In this document: positions 1 to 11,804 of the stretch, one piece after another
How the letters are laid out: each line of letters starts with the position of its first letter
Position numbering within the stretch: the first letter of the stretch is position 1
Source of the DNA: Toxonevra muliebris
Lineage: Eukaryota > Arthropoda > Insecta > Diptera > Pallopteridae
Length of the DNA: 64,000 nucleotides
Direction of reading: 5' to 3'
Assembly (NCBI GenBank): GCA_963691655.1
Contig: OY829329.1
Span: forward strand, 66,914,822-66,978,821
The notes under the pieces: generated by a model
Databases searched by the model: none
What the model saw: the letters and a program-made list of their open reading frames with translations, nothing else
What the model was told of the DNA's origin: nothing
Translations under genes and position numbers: made by a program

Positions 1-543
1 AGCGGAAACTCCAGCCCATACCATAACGGAAGCTGGCTTTTGAACTCGGCCAACAGTCCTATTTTGTTGCGATGATGATGTTAGCCACATTCGGTCATTT
101 TGCGCATTGAAATGTTGTTCAACCGTGAAAATTTTTTCATCTGTAAACAAGATATTTTCAACATTTTTTAACACGGAGGAGCGTAGCAACGCCTTGCATC
201 TTTGCAGTCGCAAATCTTTCTTTTTTTGTGTCAGATCTTGAGCTTTTCGGAGCTTGTACGGTTTAAGATTAAGCTTTGATTTTGCACTGATTCGCACTGT
301 TTCACGGTTTACTCCGACTTCCTTAGCGATTTTTCTGATTGAGCGCCTTGGATTTCGCTTGATTCGTTTACGAATTTTTTCTGTTAAACCAGTAGTGGCA
401 ACTGTTGAAAATTTTCCCCGGTCTCTATCTAAAAAACCCCCAGTTTCGTTATATCGAATAATAGCTCGGTCTACCGTACGACTTGACAAATTTAAAGCCT
501 TTGCAATTTGACGGCTACTATAATTTGCCAAATGAAATTTCAT
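1..543 (-). CDS. Tc1-like transposase, N-terminal part, truncated by window edge
   Basis: The minus strand is open from an ATG at 541-543 to the window edge, about 181 codons. The N-terminal part has helix-turn-helix character (residues such as SSRQIAKALNLSSRTVDRAI), with a second helical DNA-binding segment (RRSIRKIAKEVGVNRETVR). The start of the catalytic core follows, with LFTDEKIFTV and, near the edge, VMVWAGVS. In Tc1/maT families the D of TDEK is the first catalytic Asp. A few extra codons precede the ATG in frame, so the true start is uncertain. The remaining DDE residues lie outside the window. No stop or frameshift is seen in the visible part, so this copy may be fairly young. Confidence 0.75.
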   Translation of the reverse strand, partial: MKFHLANYSSRQIAKALNLSSRTVDRAIIRYNETGGFLDRDRGKFSTVATTGLTEKIRKRIKRNPRRSIRKIAKEVGVNRETVRISAKSKLNLKPYKLRKAQDLTQKKKDLRLQRCKALLRSSVLKNVENILFTDEKIFTVEQHFNAQNDRMWLTSSSQQNRTVGRVQKPASVMVWAGVSA

Positions 544-730
544 AATTTCACGACGAATATTTTCCTTGTCAATTTTTATGGAAATTTCAAAATGTAATAA
601 CAAAAATTCAAATGAAATTAAAAGCAAAGCCAATGATGAATGAATTTGCTTTTTAAATTAAAGTAACGGTAAATGGCAAAGCTTGCTGCAGAGTATTAAA
701 CTTGCGTCACTTTACAATTGTCACCCTGTA
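1..730 (-). mobile_element. Tc1-like DNA transposon, partial (runs off left edge)
   Basis: One inner end of a Tc1-type element is present. The outer terminal repeat lies at about 708-728 and reads, on the minus strand, CAGGGTGACAATTGTAAAG, a typical Tc1-family end. It is followed by TA at 729-730, the expected target dinucleotide. Non-LTR retrotransposon sequence starts immediately after, so the Tc1 element jumped into the older retroelement. The rest of the element lies left of position 1. Confidence 0.75.
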
Positions 731-2875
731 TAAGGACGACCATCCTAGTAAGTGTCCCGCTTCATCCTTGTTAACATGCATAGTAGGTAGATCAAAAGAA
801 ACTGCCCTGAATCAATTGACAAATGTATTACAGGAGAATATAGAGGAAAGAGAAATAGCTTTATGTGCGTTTCTAGATATCGAAGGGGCTTTCTATAAGC
901 AATAAAAGAAACTCTCATCAGCAGAGGAATTAATAATACTAATTAATAATGTTGGATGGGAACCATGCTGAAGACTAGAGCAGCCGAAATATCGATGAGT
1001 ACAGACTCTCTAGTAGCAAATACAACAAAAGGTTGTCCACAAGGTGGAGCTACGTTCCCGCTAATGTGGAGTACTGTCATACACGAACTTCTGGAGAAAT
1101 TAACAAATACTGGACTTATGATGCAGGGTTATGCCGGTTGTGATGTAGTAATAATATGTAGAGGCAAATTTGAAAATACTCTATGTGATTTAATTCAATT
1201 GGGACTAAAAGTCACGAAAATATGGTGTTTAAAAGTAGGGCTGAATATTAATCCAGTGAAAACTACAATTGTACCATTTACATGGAAATATAAGCTTAAA
1301 ACCTTGAAGACCATTCGCGTGGATGGCACGGAAGTTAAACTACATACAGAGCTAAAATTTCTGGAAATTACTTTCGACCAGAAATGACTCTGGGAATCAC
1401 ATGTTAGTAACATAACAAAGAAGGCTACAAGAGCAGAGCACTTATGAGCTGTAAATCCATTACTGAGAAAAGTTGGAGGTGTACACAAAAAATACTACGA
1501 TGGATGTATACGGTAATTGTACGACCAATGATCGCATATGGAGCGGTTATCTGGTCGGATAGAACAAAGCGGCAAACAACTGTCAATGAGTTGAATAAAC
1601 TTCAAAGATTAGCATATGTTTGCATAACTGGGGCTATGAGAACGTGTCCAGCGGCGTCCTTAGAAGTCCTTTTAGAATTAACACAGCCAGATGCAGGCGA
1701 AGAGGTTCATTTATAGAATGTCTCGAATATATATCAGGTCAGGTCATTGCCTAAATCAGAAGAAGTTTGTTATTCTTGCGAAAAATTTTTCTGAAATTTC
1801 AATACCGAGAGATTACATGATACCGCAGTTTAGTTTCAATAAAAAGTTTACAACAAAACTAAGTAATAAAAAAGATTGGGAAGATTTGCTTGAAACCTAC
1901 AATATAAACCAACAAATGATAACCTGGTATACAGACGGGTCGCTTACTGATGAAGAAGCAGGAGCGGGGGTATATGGGCCAAGGATAAAACACTTCGAGC
2001 CCATAGGTAAATGCACCAGTATCTTTCAAGCGGATATATACGCCATAGGCAGGTGTGTTTACTTCAACCTCAAGCGAAACTATCGGAATCAGAACATTAC
2101 GTTTCTGACAGCCAAACGGCTATCAAGGCACTCAAATACTATCGGGTAAACTCTAAACTAGTTAGGGAGTGTCTTGAAAAACTTAATACGCTTGGCTTGC
2201 AGAACAAGGTCTGGATACTATGGGTTCCAGGCCATGTAGAAATACAAGGTTATGACAAGGCGGATGAGCTCGCAAAAAAGGGAGAAGAAACCCCATTTGT
2301 AGGACCCGAACCCTTTTATGGAATAGGAAAAAGGTCTCTAACAATGACGTTAAAGAAAGAAAAACAACAAATGCAAACATCATACTGGGATAATCTACCG
2401 GAAATGGAACAATCAAAAACTCTTTTAGGAACATATAAACTAAAAAGTTTTAAGGAATGTATGAATTTATCAAAAAATAATCTGAGAATTATATTATTTT
2501 TTGACAGGACACTGCAGGCTGAACTATCATCTGACAAACCTAATATGCAATAATGAGTTATGTAGATTTTGTGATGATACCGAAACTCAAAAACACATTT
2601 TAGGCCAATGTGCTATGCTTACAAGCCCGGAAAATGTACTAGGGATATTACTAAATATCAGACGGCATGATGAAAAACTTAGAAATAGGCTTTATACTAA
2701 AATTCATAACGGGTATAGGACTTATAGAAATACTATAACCCTTTAAGGAATATAGGGCTCATAGGAATACTATACTATGATAATACTATAATCCTCGAAG
2801 GAGGCACAATAGTTTTTTAGGACGTGGTGCATATCCCCAAACATAATAATAATAATAATCAATAAATAAAAAAGC
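731..2875 (+). mobile_element. Degraded non-LTR retrotransposon (RT + RNase H, I/R1/LOA-like), 5' end cut by the Tc1 element
   Basis: Broken frames encode a reverse transcriptase: FLDIEGAF near 872-890 (finger/palm), GCPQGG near 1030, and a YADD-box position near 1130 that reads YAGCD, so the catalytic pair is lost. The thumb follows. An RNase H domain starts near 1920 (WYTDGS) and continues after a frame change near 2100 (DSQTAIKAL, VPGHVEIQGYDKADELAKKG). A C-terminal zinc-knuckle-like CRFCDDTETQKHILGQC lies at about 2560-2615. The RNase H placed after the RT points to the I/R1/LOA group of LINEs; the exact clade is inferred. The 3' end is a short UTR ending in an AAT-rich tail around 2845-2870. 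Several stops and frameshifts make it a pseudogene. Confidence 0.8.
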
Positions 2876-4260
2876 AAACATAAAGGAATTGGGGACCTTA
2901 ATTTTACTACTATCTATATACATGCATACATACACTGAAAAAAATAAATAAATAAATAAGCTTCAAAATGTGTATGTATAGGTATAATTATTAGTTGCAC
3001 ATACACAAGCTCATAAATTTCGTAAGAATGTCCACTATTATTTTTCAAAAAACAAAAAAAAACAGTAAACCGCAATTTCTTTCTATTAATAAGTCTATGA
3101 TTTAAATGGCTACTACCAACCACGCTTAGCGCCCACATACTCGCTCGTACATGTGTTTGCACATACATAAATATAGTAAAGTAGTATAAAATATTCAAGT
3201 CTTTAATGAGCACAACCACACACTCAAGCTACGCTACTTGAAAAAAGTAGCAGCAGAAAGCAGAAAAGTGGCAAAAGCACAAAAAAAAAAAAACAACAAG
3301 AAACGAAAGGAAATGAAAGAAACTCACCAGAAACTAAAAATAAACAAAATCTAAACCAAAAAAAGAAATGTATGAAAAAGTGAGAAAAGCGAAAAGTTAG
3401 AGCAAACACTCATACATATGAGCATAAAGAGTAACATTGCGTGTATAAAGGATATTTTCCAAAAAAAAAAGGAAAAAAACAACAACATTGCAAAAGAGAG
3501 CAACAGTGAAATAAAAAGAGAGAATCACAACAGCAGCACGCACATATTGAACTATGCATTCACACGCACCTTTACTAGCTGGCTTGCTGCCTCATATGTT
3601 GTAATTGTAAAGCTTTTCACCACCGCCATATGTTGAATTCTTACTGTGAACGGACAACGTCGACAAACTTCATGTATTTTCTCTTCAAGGAAGCAAATAC
3701 ACATACATATATATATATATATATATTTTTTTCCTGTATTTACACATAAGCTATTAAAAAGAAACACGTTTTTCAACGTTCAACATCTTTTACTTGCATA
3801 TTTACTTTTTTTCTTTTAGTTATTTTCTTCTTCTCCTGTTTCTACTGCTTTTTATCTTCTTGGGGCAGCATAATATAACTGGGAAATGTATTTGTGTAAA
3901 AATACGTAAGTGAAACGTGGAGTGTGTGGCATTGTCAAGTTGAGAAGATGAATGGGAGTATAGGGGTAAAAGTAAAATGAAGTGATGCGAAATTGTTGCG
4001 ATAATGTTGCTTTACTGGAGAAGCACCAAATAACTCGCATCATGATTGTGTATATTATATATCAGCAGAGATATGTACATACATACATATGTAGTTATGT
4101 ATTGTACTCGTATATGTATGTATATATAATCACAATAATATTTATGGCAAAACATTATTTGTTTCTTTGTAGAAGGGTATTCCATCTAAAATTATTGTAT
4201 TAAAAATGCTGGATTATCTTTTGTCTAAGATTACCTTTAACAAATTCAACTTCTATAATA
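2876..4260. other. Gene-free AT-rich stretch with simple repeats
   Basis: No convincing exon, RNA gene or transposon is visible. The stretch has A-rich tracts (for example 3279-3300 and 3461-3480), an (AT)n microsatellite at about 3707-3727, and TACATA/TATG microsatellite-like sequence near 4075-4125. Short open frames on both strands are low in complexity and show no family features. Confidence 0.5.
3707..3727. repeat. (AT)n microsatellite
   Basis: About ten AT dinucleotides in a row, preceded by CATA repeats and followed by a T-run. Confidence 0.85.
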
Positions 4261-4850
4261 TGCTGATTGAAGAAAACACCAAAAAGAATTTTAGTTCTGT
4301 CAGAGGAATAGTTCGAGAATGATTTCACACCTTACTGATCAGATAGAAAAATAAACCAGCCCGATATCACATCAAATCATGCATTAAGACTAAAACTTTG
4401 ATCAGAACAGATCAAAAACAGTTTTAAAATAAAAAAAAATCTGAACCAGCTAAAAATCTGGCCAGACTTAAAAAAACAGGACAGACCAACCTCAGAACAC
4501 ACCAAAAATTATACCAGCTTAAAAATCTGACCAGACCACAAATAGAACAGACCAAAAACTAGACCAGCCAAAGAAACAAAGCAAGAATAAAATTTAAGCT
4601 AGAACAGAAATCACTAAATAGTAAATAAATCCAGATCAGGTAAAAAATCAGATCTCATTAGAAACTACCCAGGCTAAAAATTGGAGCAGTTCAGGTCAAT
4701 TAGACCAGACCATTATCAGACAAAACCAACAAAATCAATCTAGATTTAATTTAGGCCAAACCAAAATTTAGACCAAACTTAAAATTAGAACAGATGAAAA
4801 ATCAAAAAGTCAAAATCAACAAAAATCCATAACGAAAACCTGATCGAGAC
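4261..4850. repeat. Degenerate minisatellite of ACCAGACTAAAAAT-like units
   Basis: The phrases ACCAGAC, ACCAGCTAAAAATC and AGAACAGACCAAAAA recur many times with variable spacing, forming an A/C/G-biased, T-poor stretch with no coding potential. The unit is roughly 12-20 bp and too diverged to count copies by eye. It looks like an old, decayed tandem array. Confidence 0.55.
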
Positions 4851-5109
4851 TCGAACCACACTTGAAATGAGCGCAGACTGAAAGCCTGATTCCAAAGAGA
4901 CCCCTTGAAGCGTTGAGGAATTCCAGAAAGAAAAAATGTTTCGAAAAGTATCAAAACTGACAAAGATAAATGGCTAGTTTAAAAACAAGTTAGACAAATC
5001 GACAGACCTGATCACACACACTATGCTATGGATACAACCAACTGATGCAGCTTCCTGGTACTTAAAATTTCTGATATGTATGTATGTCTATATATAGGAC
5101 ATTCTTTTT

Positions 5110-5405
5110 CATTTTTTGAGGTTAAGGACGACAAGAAACATTTCTCGTGGAAAATAATATTAGATTCATGCTCATCAGCTGAAACTACACAAAAATAAGC
5201 TTTTCCCGTCGTTTTATGATGACTTTGGTAAGCGTAAGACCTGAAAAACAGCCTTTTTTGACATTTTTTGAGGTTAGAGACAACACGTAACATTTCGCGT
5301 GAAAACTAATATTAGATTCATGTTCAGCGAAAAAAAAAAAAATAAACGAAAAAAGGCTTTATCTGTTTTTTTATCATGACTTGGGTAAACGTACGCTTGA
5401 TAAAA
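5110..5405. repeat. Two tandem copies of a ~152-bp unit
   Basis: Copy 1 starts at 5110 and copy 2 at 5262. Both open with CATTTTTTGAGGTTA, then share CGTGAAAA, TAATATTAGATTCATG and the region around AAACGT/AAGCGTA. The copies have diverged, and a poly-A expansion (5329-5342) interrupts the second. The tandem duplication is seen directly; its origin is unknown. Confidence 0.75.
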
Positions 5406-5538
5406 CTATTATTTTAAGCCATTGACAGATAATGTCCCATATACATATATACACTTGATCATAACTTATTTTAATAACAAGTTAATACCTACAATCCTTG
5501 ACTCTAATTTTGATTACTTCAGCAACAAAAATAACTTA

Positions 5539-5854
5539 GGTTAGGTTAGGTTGGAGTGGCTGTCGAGAGACACACTTAGGCCTGAACGGCACATTGTGAT
5601 ACCACATAGTTGGACCTACAGTTTAACGCCGATTCCGAACGGCGGTGTGGCAATTTTTTATCGGCTTGGTGGTTTTGCCATTACCAACCAATGTGTGTAC
5701 TTGTACACTATCTTATAATTCTCATACACTTCATATGGATAGTGAATATAAGAAAGTAGTGAAAATTAACCACCAGACGAAGACGGGAATCGAACCCGAA
5801 CCTCCCAGATGAAAGTCTAGTGCACTATCCACTAGGCTATCGAGGTCGTCAACA
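5539..5854 (-). mobile_element. tRNA-derived SINE, apparently full length, with 15-bp target duplications and (TTAGG)3 at its 3' end
   Basis: On the minus strand the element begins with a tRNA-like head carrying a Pol III A box (TAGCCTAGTGG, about 5829-5839) and a near-perfect B box (GGTTCGATTCC, 5786-5796). A body of about 240 bp follows, ending in CCTAA repeats, which read as TTAGG three times on the plus strand at 5536-5550. It is flanked by AACAAAAATAACTTA at 5524-5538 and 5855-5869, an exact 15-bp target-site duplication. These are the marks of LINE-mobilised SINE insertion. A tRNA gene is unlikely because the head does not fold into a standard acceptor stem and a long body follows. Confidence 0.85.
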
Positions 5855-6522
5855 AACAAAAATAACTTAATTTTCAATATTTTCTCCATAAAACTCCTTA
5901 GGTTCAAGGAGGGACTTTGGGTCGCTTCCTTTTAAAAACGCTCTCTTAGCTTCAATCTGTGAGTTCGCTAGTAGTCGTAGGTGTAGAAAAGTATAAGTAT
6001 TAACTGTATCAAAAAGTAGACCTCTTCATTTAACAGCCACAAATCGCCATAATTTAACTTACTTTTCATAGAAAAACCAACAAAAAACAGAAACCTACAA
6101 ATCTAATTACAAAAGTTAGAAATCGAAAAAAAAAAATTTGTTTTTTTTAGAGATGAGTACTGCTGACTCTATTCCCAACCTGAGAAATTTGATGGGGTGT
6201 AAAATTCTTATTCTTTTCTCCTTTTGCTCTTTTCTCTTCTCTTCAAATCACTAACGCTGGGAAGGGAGTTACACCCAAAACCTTCCCGATAAATATATCA
6301 ACCGGTTGTTTTTGAATTCATAGACATTTTAAAGGGATGAAAATCCCGAAAACTTGCCCATTCTTCCTTCTTTAAAGTCCCTAGTGATCAAAATAATTAT
6401 GATTTTACATAAAAATATGAAAATCACAATTGTGTATACGAAAAAGAATACAATCTTTCAATTCAATTTTAAAAACGAATTGGAAAAAAGTTCTGATCCC
6501 AATCATTAATATCCACGGTGTA

Positions 6523-6819
6523 GATTAGATTAGATAAGATTTAAAGATGAACTGGCATGATATAGATCTTCTGCGCTCTGTCTTTTGGACCATTGCTCTT
6601 TTTTCAGATACAGGAAAATGAGAAGAGAAATAACAGAAAAGAGGAAAAGGAGAGATTAATTTTACATCCCATCAAAATTTTTGGTGTTTTTAATAAACCT
6701 GAGTAGATTAGCTAGGTGAATAGAGTGAGCAGAACTCATCTCTAAGAAATACCCAACTGGCGTCTCGTTTGTCCTCAAGACAGGATCCAATGCCGTATCG
6801 GCAGTAGCACTGATTTTGT
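6523..6819 (-). mobile_element. 3' end fragment of a non-LTR element with ATCTA-repeat tail
   Basis: The minus strand carries a short open stretch (about 6662-6815) resembling the poorly conserved C-terminus of RNase H-bearing LINEs, followed by a UTR and a tail of TAGAT repeats at 6523-6539 (plus-strand reading). The same tail type (TAATC repeats) ends the LINE fragment at 43160-43775. Assignment rests on the tail and its position, so it is tentative. Confidence 0.4.
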
Positions 6820-6832
6820 AGGAATGGGCGAT

Positions 6833-6910
6833 GATTAGGTTAGGTTGGTGTAGCTGTCGAGAGACACACTTAGGCCTAAAGGGCCCATTGTGATACCACA
6901 TAGTTGTTTC
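6833..6910 (-). mobile_element. 5'-truncated SINE copy (same family as 5539-5854) with 13-bp target duplications
   Basis: This carries only the last ~75 bp of the SINE (GTCGAGAGACACACTTAGGC and the following ACATAGTTG region), ending in two TTAGG units. AGGAATGGGCGAT flanks it exactly at 6820-6832 and 6911-6923. The tRNA head is missing, as expected of 5'-truncated retrotransposition. Confidence 0.85.
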
Positions 6911-6923
6911 AGGAATGGGCGAT

Positions 6924-9900
6924 ATATGTCGATATATCGAAAATATCGTTATTTCATTCTAATATATCGTATTTTTTTTATCGAAATGCTTATGGACCGA
7001 TATATATGATATTATACAATATTTAATTTTTTTTTTGTCCAAGTTTTTTGCATATTTCTCCCATAATTCTTTGATTTTTTGTTCTCGGAGTGTCCTTGGA
7101 GCTTTTGTTTATTCTATTTTGAATGAGTTAAAAATAGACAAAAATACTTCTCGAGCATTTGAGCCACATCCTTGCCATCTAAAAGATAATTCTCTGTTCG
7201 GATGAAAACGACTGACCCCCGATCATTTCTCTAAACTTTTACTTATGGCTTCGGTGAGCGGTGAAATGTGTGGGAAATGGTGAAAACAAAATAAATTTTC
7301 ACTTAAATTGTTTATATGTTGTTATTAATAATACATAATAACTTATTTAACTCATGATGGCATCATTTTTAAATTATTTTAAAACTTGAAAACGTTTTTC
7401 TAATAAATTTCTGATACGACAAACGAATTTTATCGGAATTTTGATGGAATAGATATTTTCTAGATTTGGAAATTTGTTTGTTTGAAATTTGTTCTCCTGT
7501 TAAACTCTTTCACAAAGAAATTCGTAATTTTACACGAATTGACACTGGTCCATCTTTCTCTTTGATCCATTACATAGTTCCTGCCAAACTGACACCGTGT
7601 AATAGCTTGCGAGCTATCAATTAAATCAAAAATAAATCCTAATCATTTATAAATTATACAAAGTACCCATACCAATCAATCTTCTTGCCCACTCTCGTTT
7701 TTTGTGGGGTATAAAGTCTTAATAAATTTGATAAATAAATATCTCAATATATAAGAATTGTAACCAAAAAGTTCTGATCATGAAAAAGATTCAAAATTTT
7801 CAATCAAATAAAATGAATAATCATTTCAATCAAACTTTAATAGTCTAAAAAAAAAAAAAAAAAAAAAAAAATAGAACAGCTGGTTACCTTCGCATTTAAA
7901 TCACCAAGAAATACCCTGATATATTTATTTTTTTGTTGATGTAGCAAATAGATTCGAGTGAGTACTCTTCGTCAGTTATTGTGGCCAGTATTTTTTTCTT
8001 TTAAATATTGAGGGCGCCTGCCTTTTTTCTACGTTTTATTTATTTGTTTTTTTTTGGTTATATACATATCATTTTTACCAAATATTGTAATGTATTTGAA
8101 AAAGTGTTGCATGATCCTTCTTTTTTCCTGCTGCTGTTTGTATGTCTATATTAATATACATACATTTTTAATATAGAGTCTGCAATTTCAAGGTTTTATT
8201 TTTGAGGTATGGAATGCTATTAAGATTCATATACAAAATTGTAAATAGTTTGTTAATGTGTACACGCACACTCACACACATACGCTTGTGTATCTAAATC
8301 TAAATATAAGTATGCGTGTATGTTTGTATTGAATTTTGCACTTGACCCACCTTTTCTGCAGCATTTACGACGTTTAGCACGTTTTCACAGATCACGTTAC
8401 AGCACTGGTGAAATTTTCAAAATTGCCTTTTTATATCCTTTAAATGAATATAAAAAGAAGAAGAAAAAGCGTAAAGAAACAAAAAAAAAAAGGATCAACT
8501 ATTGACTGTCAAACACACAAGTGAACAGAGCACACATGTACAAACATAAATATATGAAAAACATTTGCTCTCACACACAACACACAGTACCTCTACAATG
8601 CGATGCGCGTATGGCAGTAAGTATGCATGTGTAATAGTGTTTTTGTGTGTGTGTGTGTGGGAGGAAACGAATTATGCCTTTTCATTCATATTCCTTTGTC
8701 AATATAGTACATCTACTTTTTTCTGTTGTTGTTCTTTTTTTGTAGCAGATTTTTAGGGGCTCATAAATTTTTCACACACATGCACCAAAAAGCTGCGATT
8801 TTTTCTTTTCGAATTTTAGTGATTTTCTGAATTTTTTTTTTTTTTTAATTTGTAATTAAAATTGTTTAATTTATTTATTTATATTTTCATTTGTTTAAAT
8901 GTTGGAATTGCAAAATTTTAATACAATTTATGAGTTTACTAGTATTTGGTAGTGGTGGTAGTAGTAATAGTGAGGGGTAGTAGCAGCAGCACCAATACAC
9001 ATACACACACTGCAATGTTAATTAATAATTAATTAGTTAATTAATTCAATTTTGCATTAAGGCCTTGCTTGCTGCTTCTGCTCTGCCTGTTGTTGTAGCT
9101 GTTGTTTTTGTTTTTGTTGTTGTTGTTGTTGCTGTTCGTGTGGAAACTTGTCACTTAAAACGTAACTTCAAAAAATGCTTATACATAGTATACAATATTG
9201 AACTCCTACAAACGACGAACGAACGAGTACAAGGACTCTGAGCAATAAAAAGGAAAGCAAAAACAAAAAAAGAAGAAAAAAAAATAGAAAAATATAAATT
9301 TTCAGGCGTACGATAATGAAATATTAGCAGCAGCAATAGCAGTAGCAGAAGCTAGAGGAAAATTAAACTTTTTAACGCGTTTACGTACTTGCGAAAATAT
9401 CGAATTACACTTTAAAATTTTTTTTTTTTTTCATTTGCACTTCAAATTCATTTAGATTTTTCCATTCATTTACATTGAAATTGCATTTTTGCTTAATTTT
9501 AATTTGAATATTTAATAATTTTTTCTTTTTCTTATTTTTGCTTTATTGCACAAAATTTATTCGTTTCTTTCGGACAATCGAAAAAAAGATGAAATGAAAA
9601 AATTATATTCCCAACAAAAATTCACACACACAACAGCAGCACACCACGGCACGACAACGACAACGGCAGCGAGAAGCGACAACGACGACCACAACGCACG
9701 AACATCAACACCAGTACTCACCAGGATACAAAAGGCTCACACGAATCCTTTCTGCTGCCATCACATCACCATAGAACATCGCATCAAATCACACAAATGA
9801 AATATGCAGCAATGAGGTTTGCCTTTGAGCGCTTTGAGCGAAAAAGTTGCGAAATTTTCACCCCATCGCGTTACTCTTGTACTGTCATTGAGAATACAAT

Positions 9901-11440
9901 GTGAGTAGTGCTCTCTTTCTCTCTCTCGCTCTATCGTTCTATGCAAAGAACTTAAAGTTCAATATATGGTAGTTTTAAAATGCGAGAATGCCAGAGAGTG
10001 AGTGCAAAGGTAAAAGAGAGAGAAAGCTTTTAAAGCACGCGTGGGTATAATTTAAAGAGAGAGAACCCATTAAATTTCAATATGGTATAAGTGTAAAAAG
10101 GATAACGATTGTGCTGCTGTCATGTCAAACTAGCAAACATAGAAATAGAATTTTGTAGAAAAACATCGAATAAAGTGAAAATGATATGCCAAAATTGAAG
10201 ACACAGTTGAAAAATCCAAATTCTTGGAGAAAAAGTAGGTACAATTGTAACTTTTTTCGTCTTTTTAAAACTAAAACTAAATTACAAAAAAAAAAAGAAA
10301 AAATATTTTATGTTAACTTAAATTTAACTGCAACTGCATTTATTAAAAGCTGAGCTGATAGCCCTGGCAGCTAGTGCTTAACTTTAAGAAAATTTTAAAA
10401 TTTATTTTAAGATTAAATAAATAATAATAATAATAATATTTAAAGCAATATGTTTTGCATTTTACAACTGCGATAACAGAGCTCTGAGCTTTAAAACCAG
10501 TTTTGGATGAAAAACTTTGTAAAATCGAAAATTGTGATCAAAATTCTGGAAACTTCATGACCAATGCGGCGTCTTTAGATATTGCCAGATTTAAAAAACG
10601 ATTTTTGCCTTGCGCTCATCTAGATGAGTAAAAACTTTTCTCCGCTTTTATTTCCCGATTTGGAGTGTACCAAAAATACTATTTTTGGTGATCAATTTAG
10701 TGACTCACTGTTTAGTATGTGATGCAATGCAGACAGTGTGGCCAACTCAGCGCTTTTCCCGCTGATTTGAGTGCTTCTTAGAAATTAAAACGCGGAAAAA
10801 AATTTAAACTATCTTCGAAAAATCGAAGAAATTTTCATTGACTAGAAGTATCACATGTGTGCCTGTATTAGTGAAAAAGTTTGAATGTATTGAGTTTCCT
10901 CGCACTTTTATAAGGAAAAAAATTTAACGCTTTTTTAAGAAAATACGCGTTTTATGCTTCATTTTAGCGGATTTTGAAAAACAAAAGTTGGCCACACTGA
11001 ATACAGACTAACTACAGACAAATTAGATGTAAACAAAACCAACAGCTGTAATTTCAATATTAATAACTTTATTTGTTTTATGGAATATAAGGAAAACACC
11101 GCCAAACGATTTTATAATCATTGTCCATTCACACTGAGCCCAAATTGAGCGATTTCGGCACTCAATTTCTCAATTTAAAATCGAAGTTATTCTCACGAAG
11201 TTTTTCTTCTTCTTACACATTTTCATTTGGCAGTTACATTACAGAAAGCATAAATTATGTGTGGAGAGAATAGTCGAAAACAGCAGCTGATGCTTTTAAC
11301 CGCCGCAATCTCATCCTCAATACATCCACGATTGACTTGGGAAAAGGTACAAATGTGAGTGCATTATAATAAAATGTAATATCCATATTGTTGTACTTTT
11401 TTATAGGAACGCACAAAATGCTTCTGAGAAGTAGATTATC
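6924..11440. other. Gene-free region with promoter-like simple repeats
   Basis: No exon with recognisable coding is seen. Contents: a cluster of TATCGATA/ATATCG motifs at 6914-6990; poly-A at about 7847-7871; (TG)n at about 8643-8659; CAG/GTT triplet-rich stretches at 8975-8995 and 9070-9135; ATTA-core cluster at 9017-9047; and CT/GA tracts at 9909-9931, 10012-10026 and 10054-10066. The 9000-10070 part resembles fly 5' UTR or promoter DNA, but no transcript can be supported. Confidence 0.45.
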
Positions 11441-11469
11441 AAGTAAATGTCAACAAATTTTCGCAGGAA

Positions 11470-11680
11470 CCTAAGAAGTTTTGAAAGTTTGTGTGGAATC
11501 CTCTAATATATAGAGAAACAGGATTTGAATATGAGCAAATATATCTCATTGCAAAAACGTGTGGCAATAGCTTTCTATGTTTTAGGGTCATCTGCGGAAT
11601 ACCGAAGTATCGGAAATCTTTCCGGCGTTCGAAACTCCCTTTTGGTCAAAAGTTGTTCTGCCCTTTCGGAGCACACACTT
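11470..11680 (+). mobile_element. PIF/Harbinger nuclease N-terminal fragment
   Basis: A frame through 11531-11680 reads KYISLQKRVAIAFYVLGSSA then EYRSIGNLSGV. This matches the N-terminal helix-turn-helix region of PIF/Harbinger (HARBI1-like) nucleases, where RVAIALY and YRTVGNLFGV are characteristic. The rest of the ~400-aa protein, including the DDE triad, is absent, so this is a relic. Confidence 0.6.
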
Positions 11681-11804
11681 CTTTTTTTTTGTATCTTCTT
11701 TTTCCTATTAAAAAAAAATAAATGTTTTATATTTGACATCATGGAAAGAGTCGACCATTAAAAACGCAGTCGCAAATTTAGCTTATTCTGACGATCATGA
11801 GCAG

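Noticed and set aside
254..511. Open frame of 85 codons on the plus strand
   Set aside because: It is antisense to the Tc1 transposase on the minus strand, which has the family motifs.
5770..5850. Possible functional tRNA gene (A and B boxes present)
   Set aside because: No proper acceptor stem pairing; it is the head of a SINE with target duplications and a long body.
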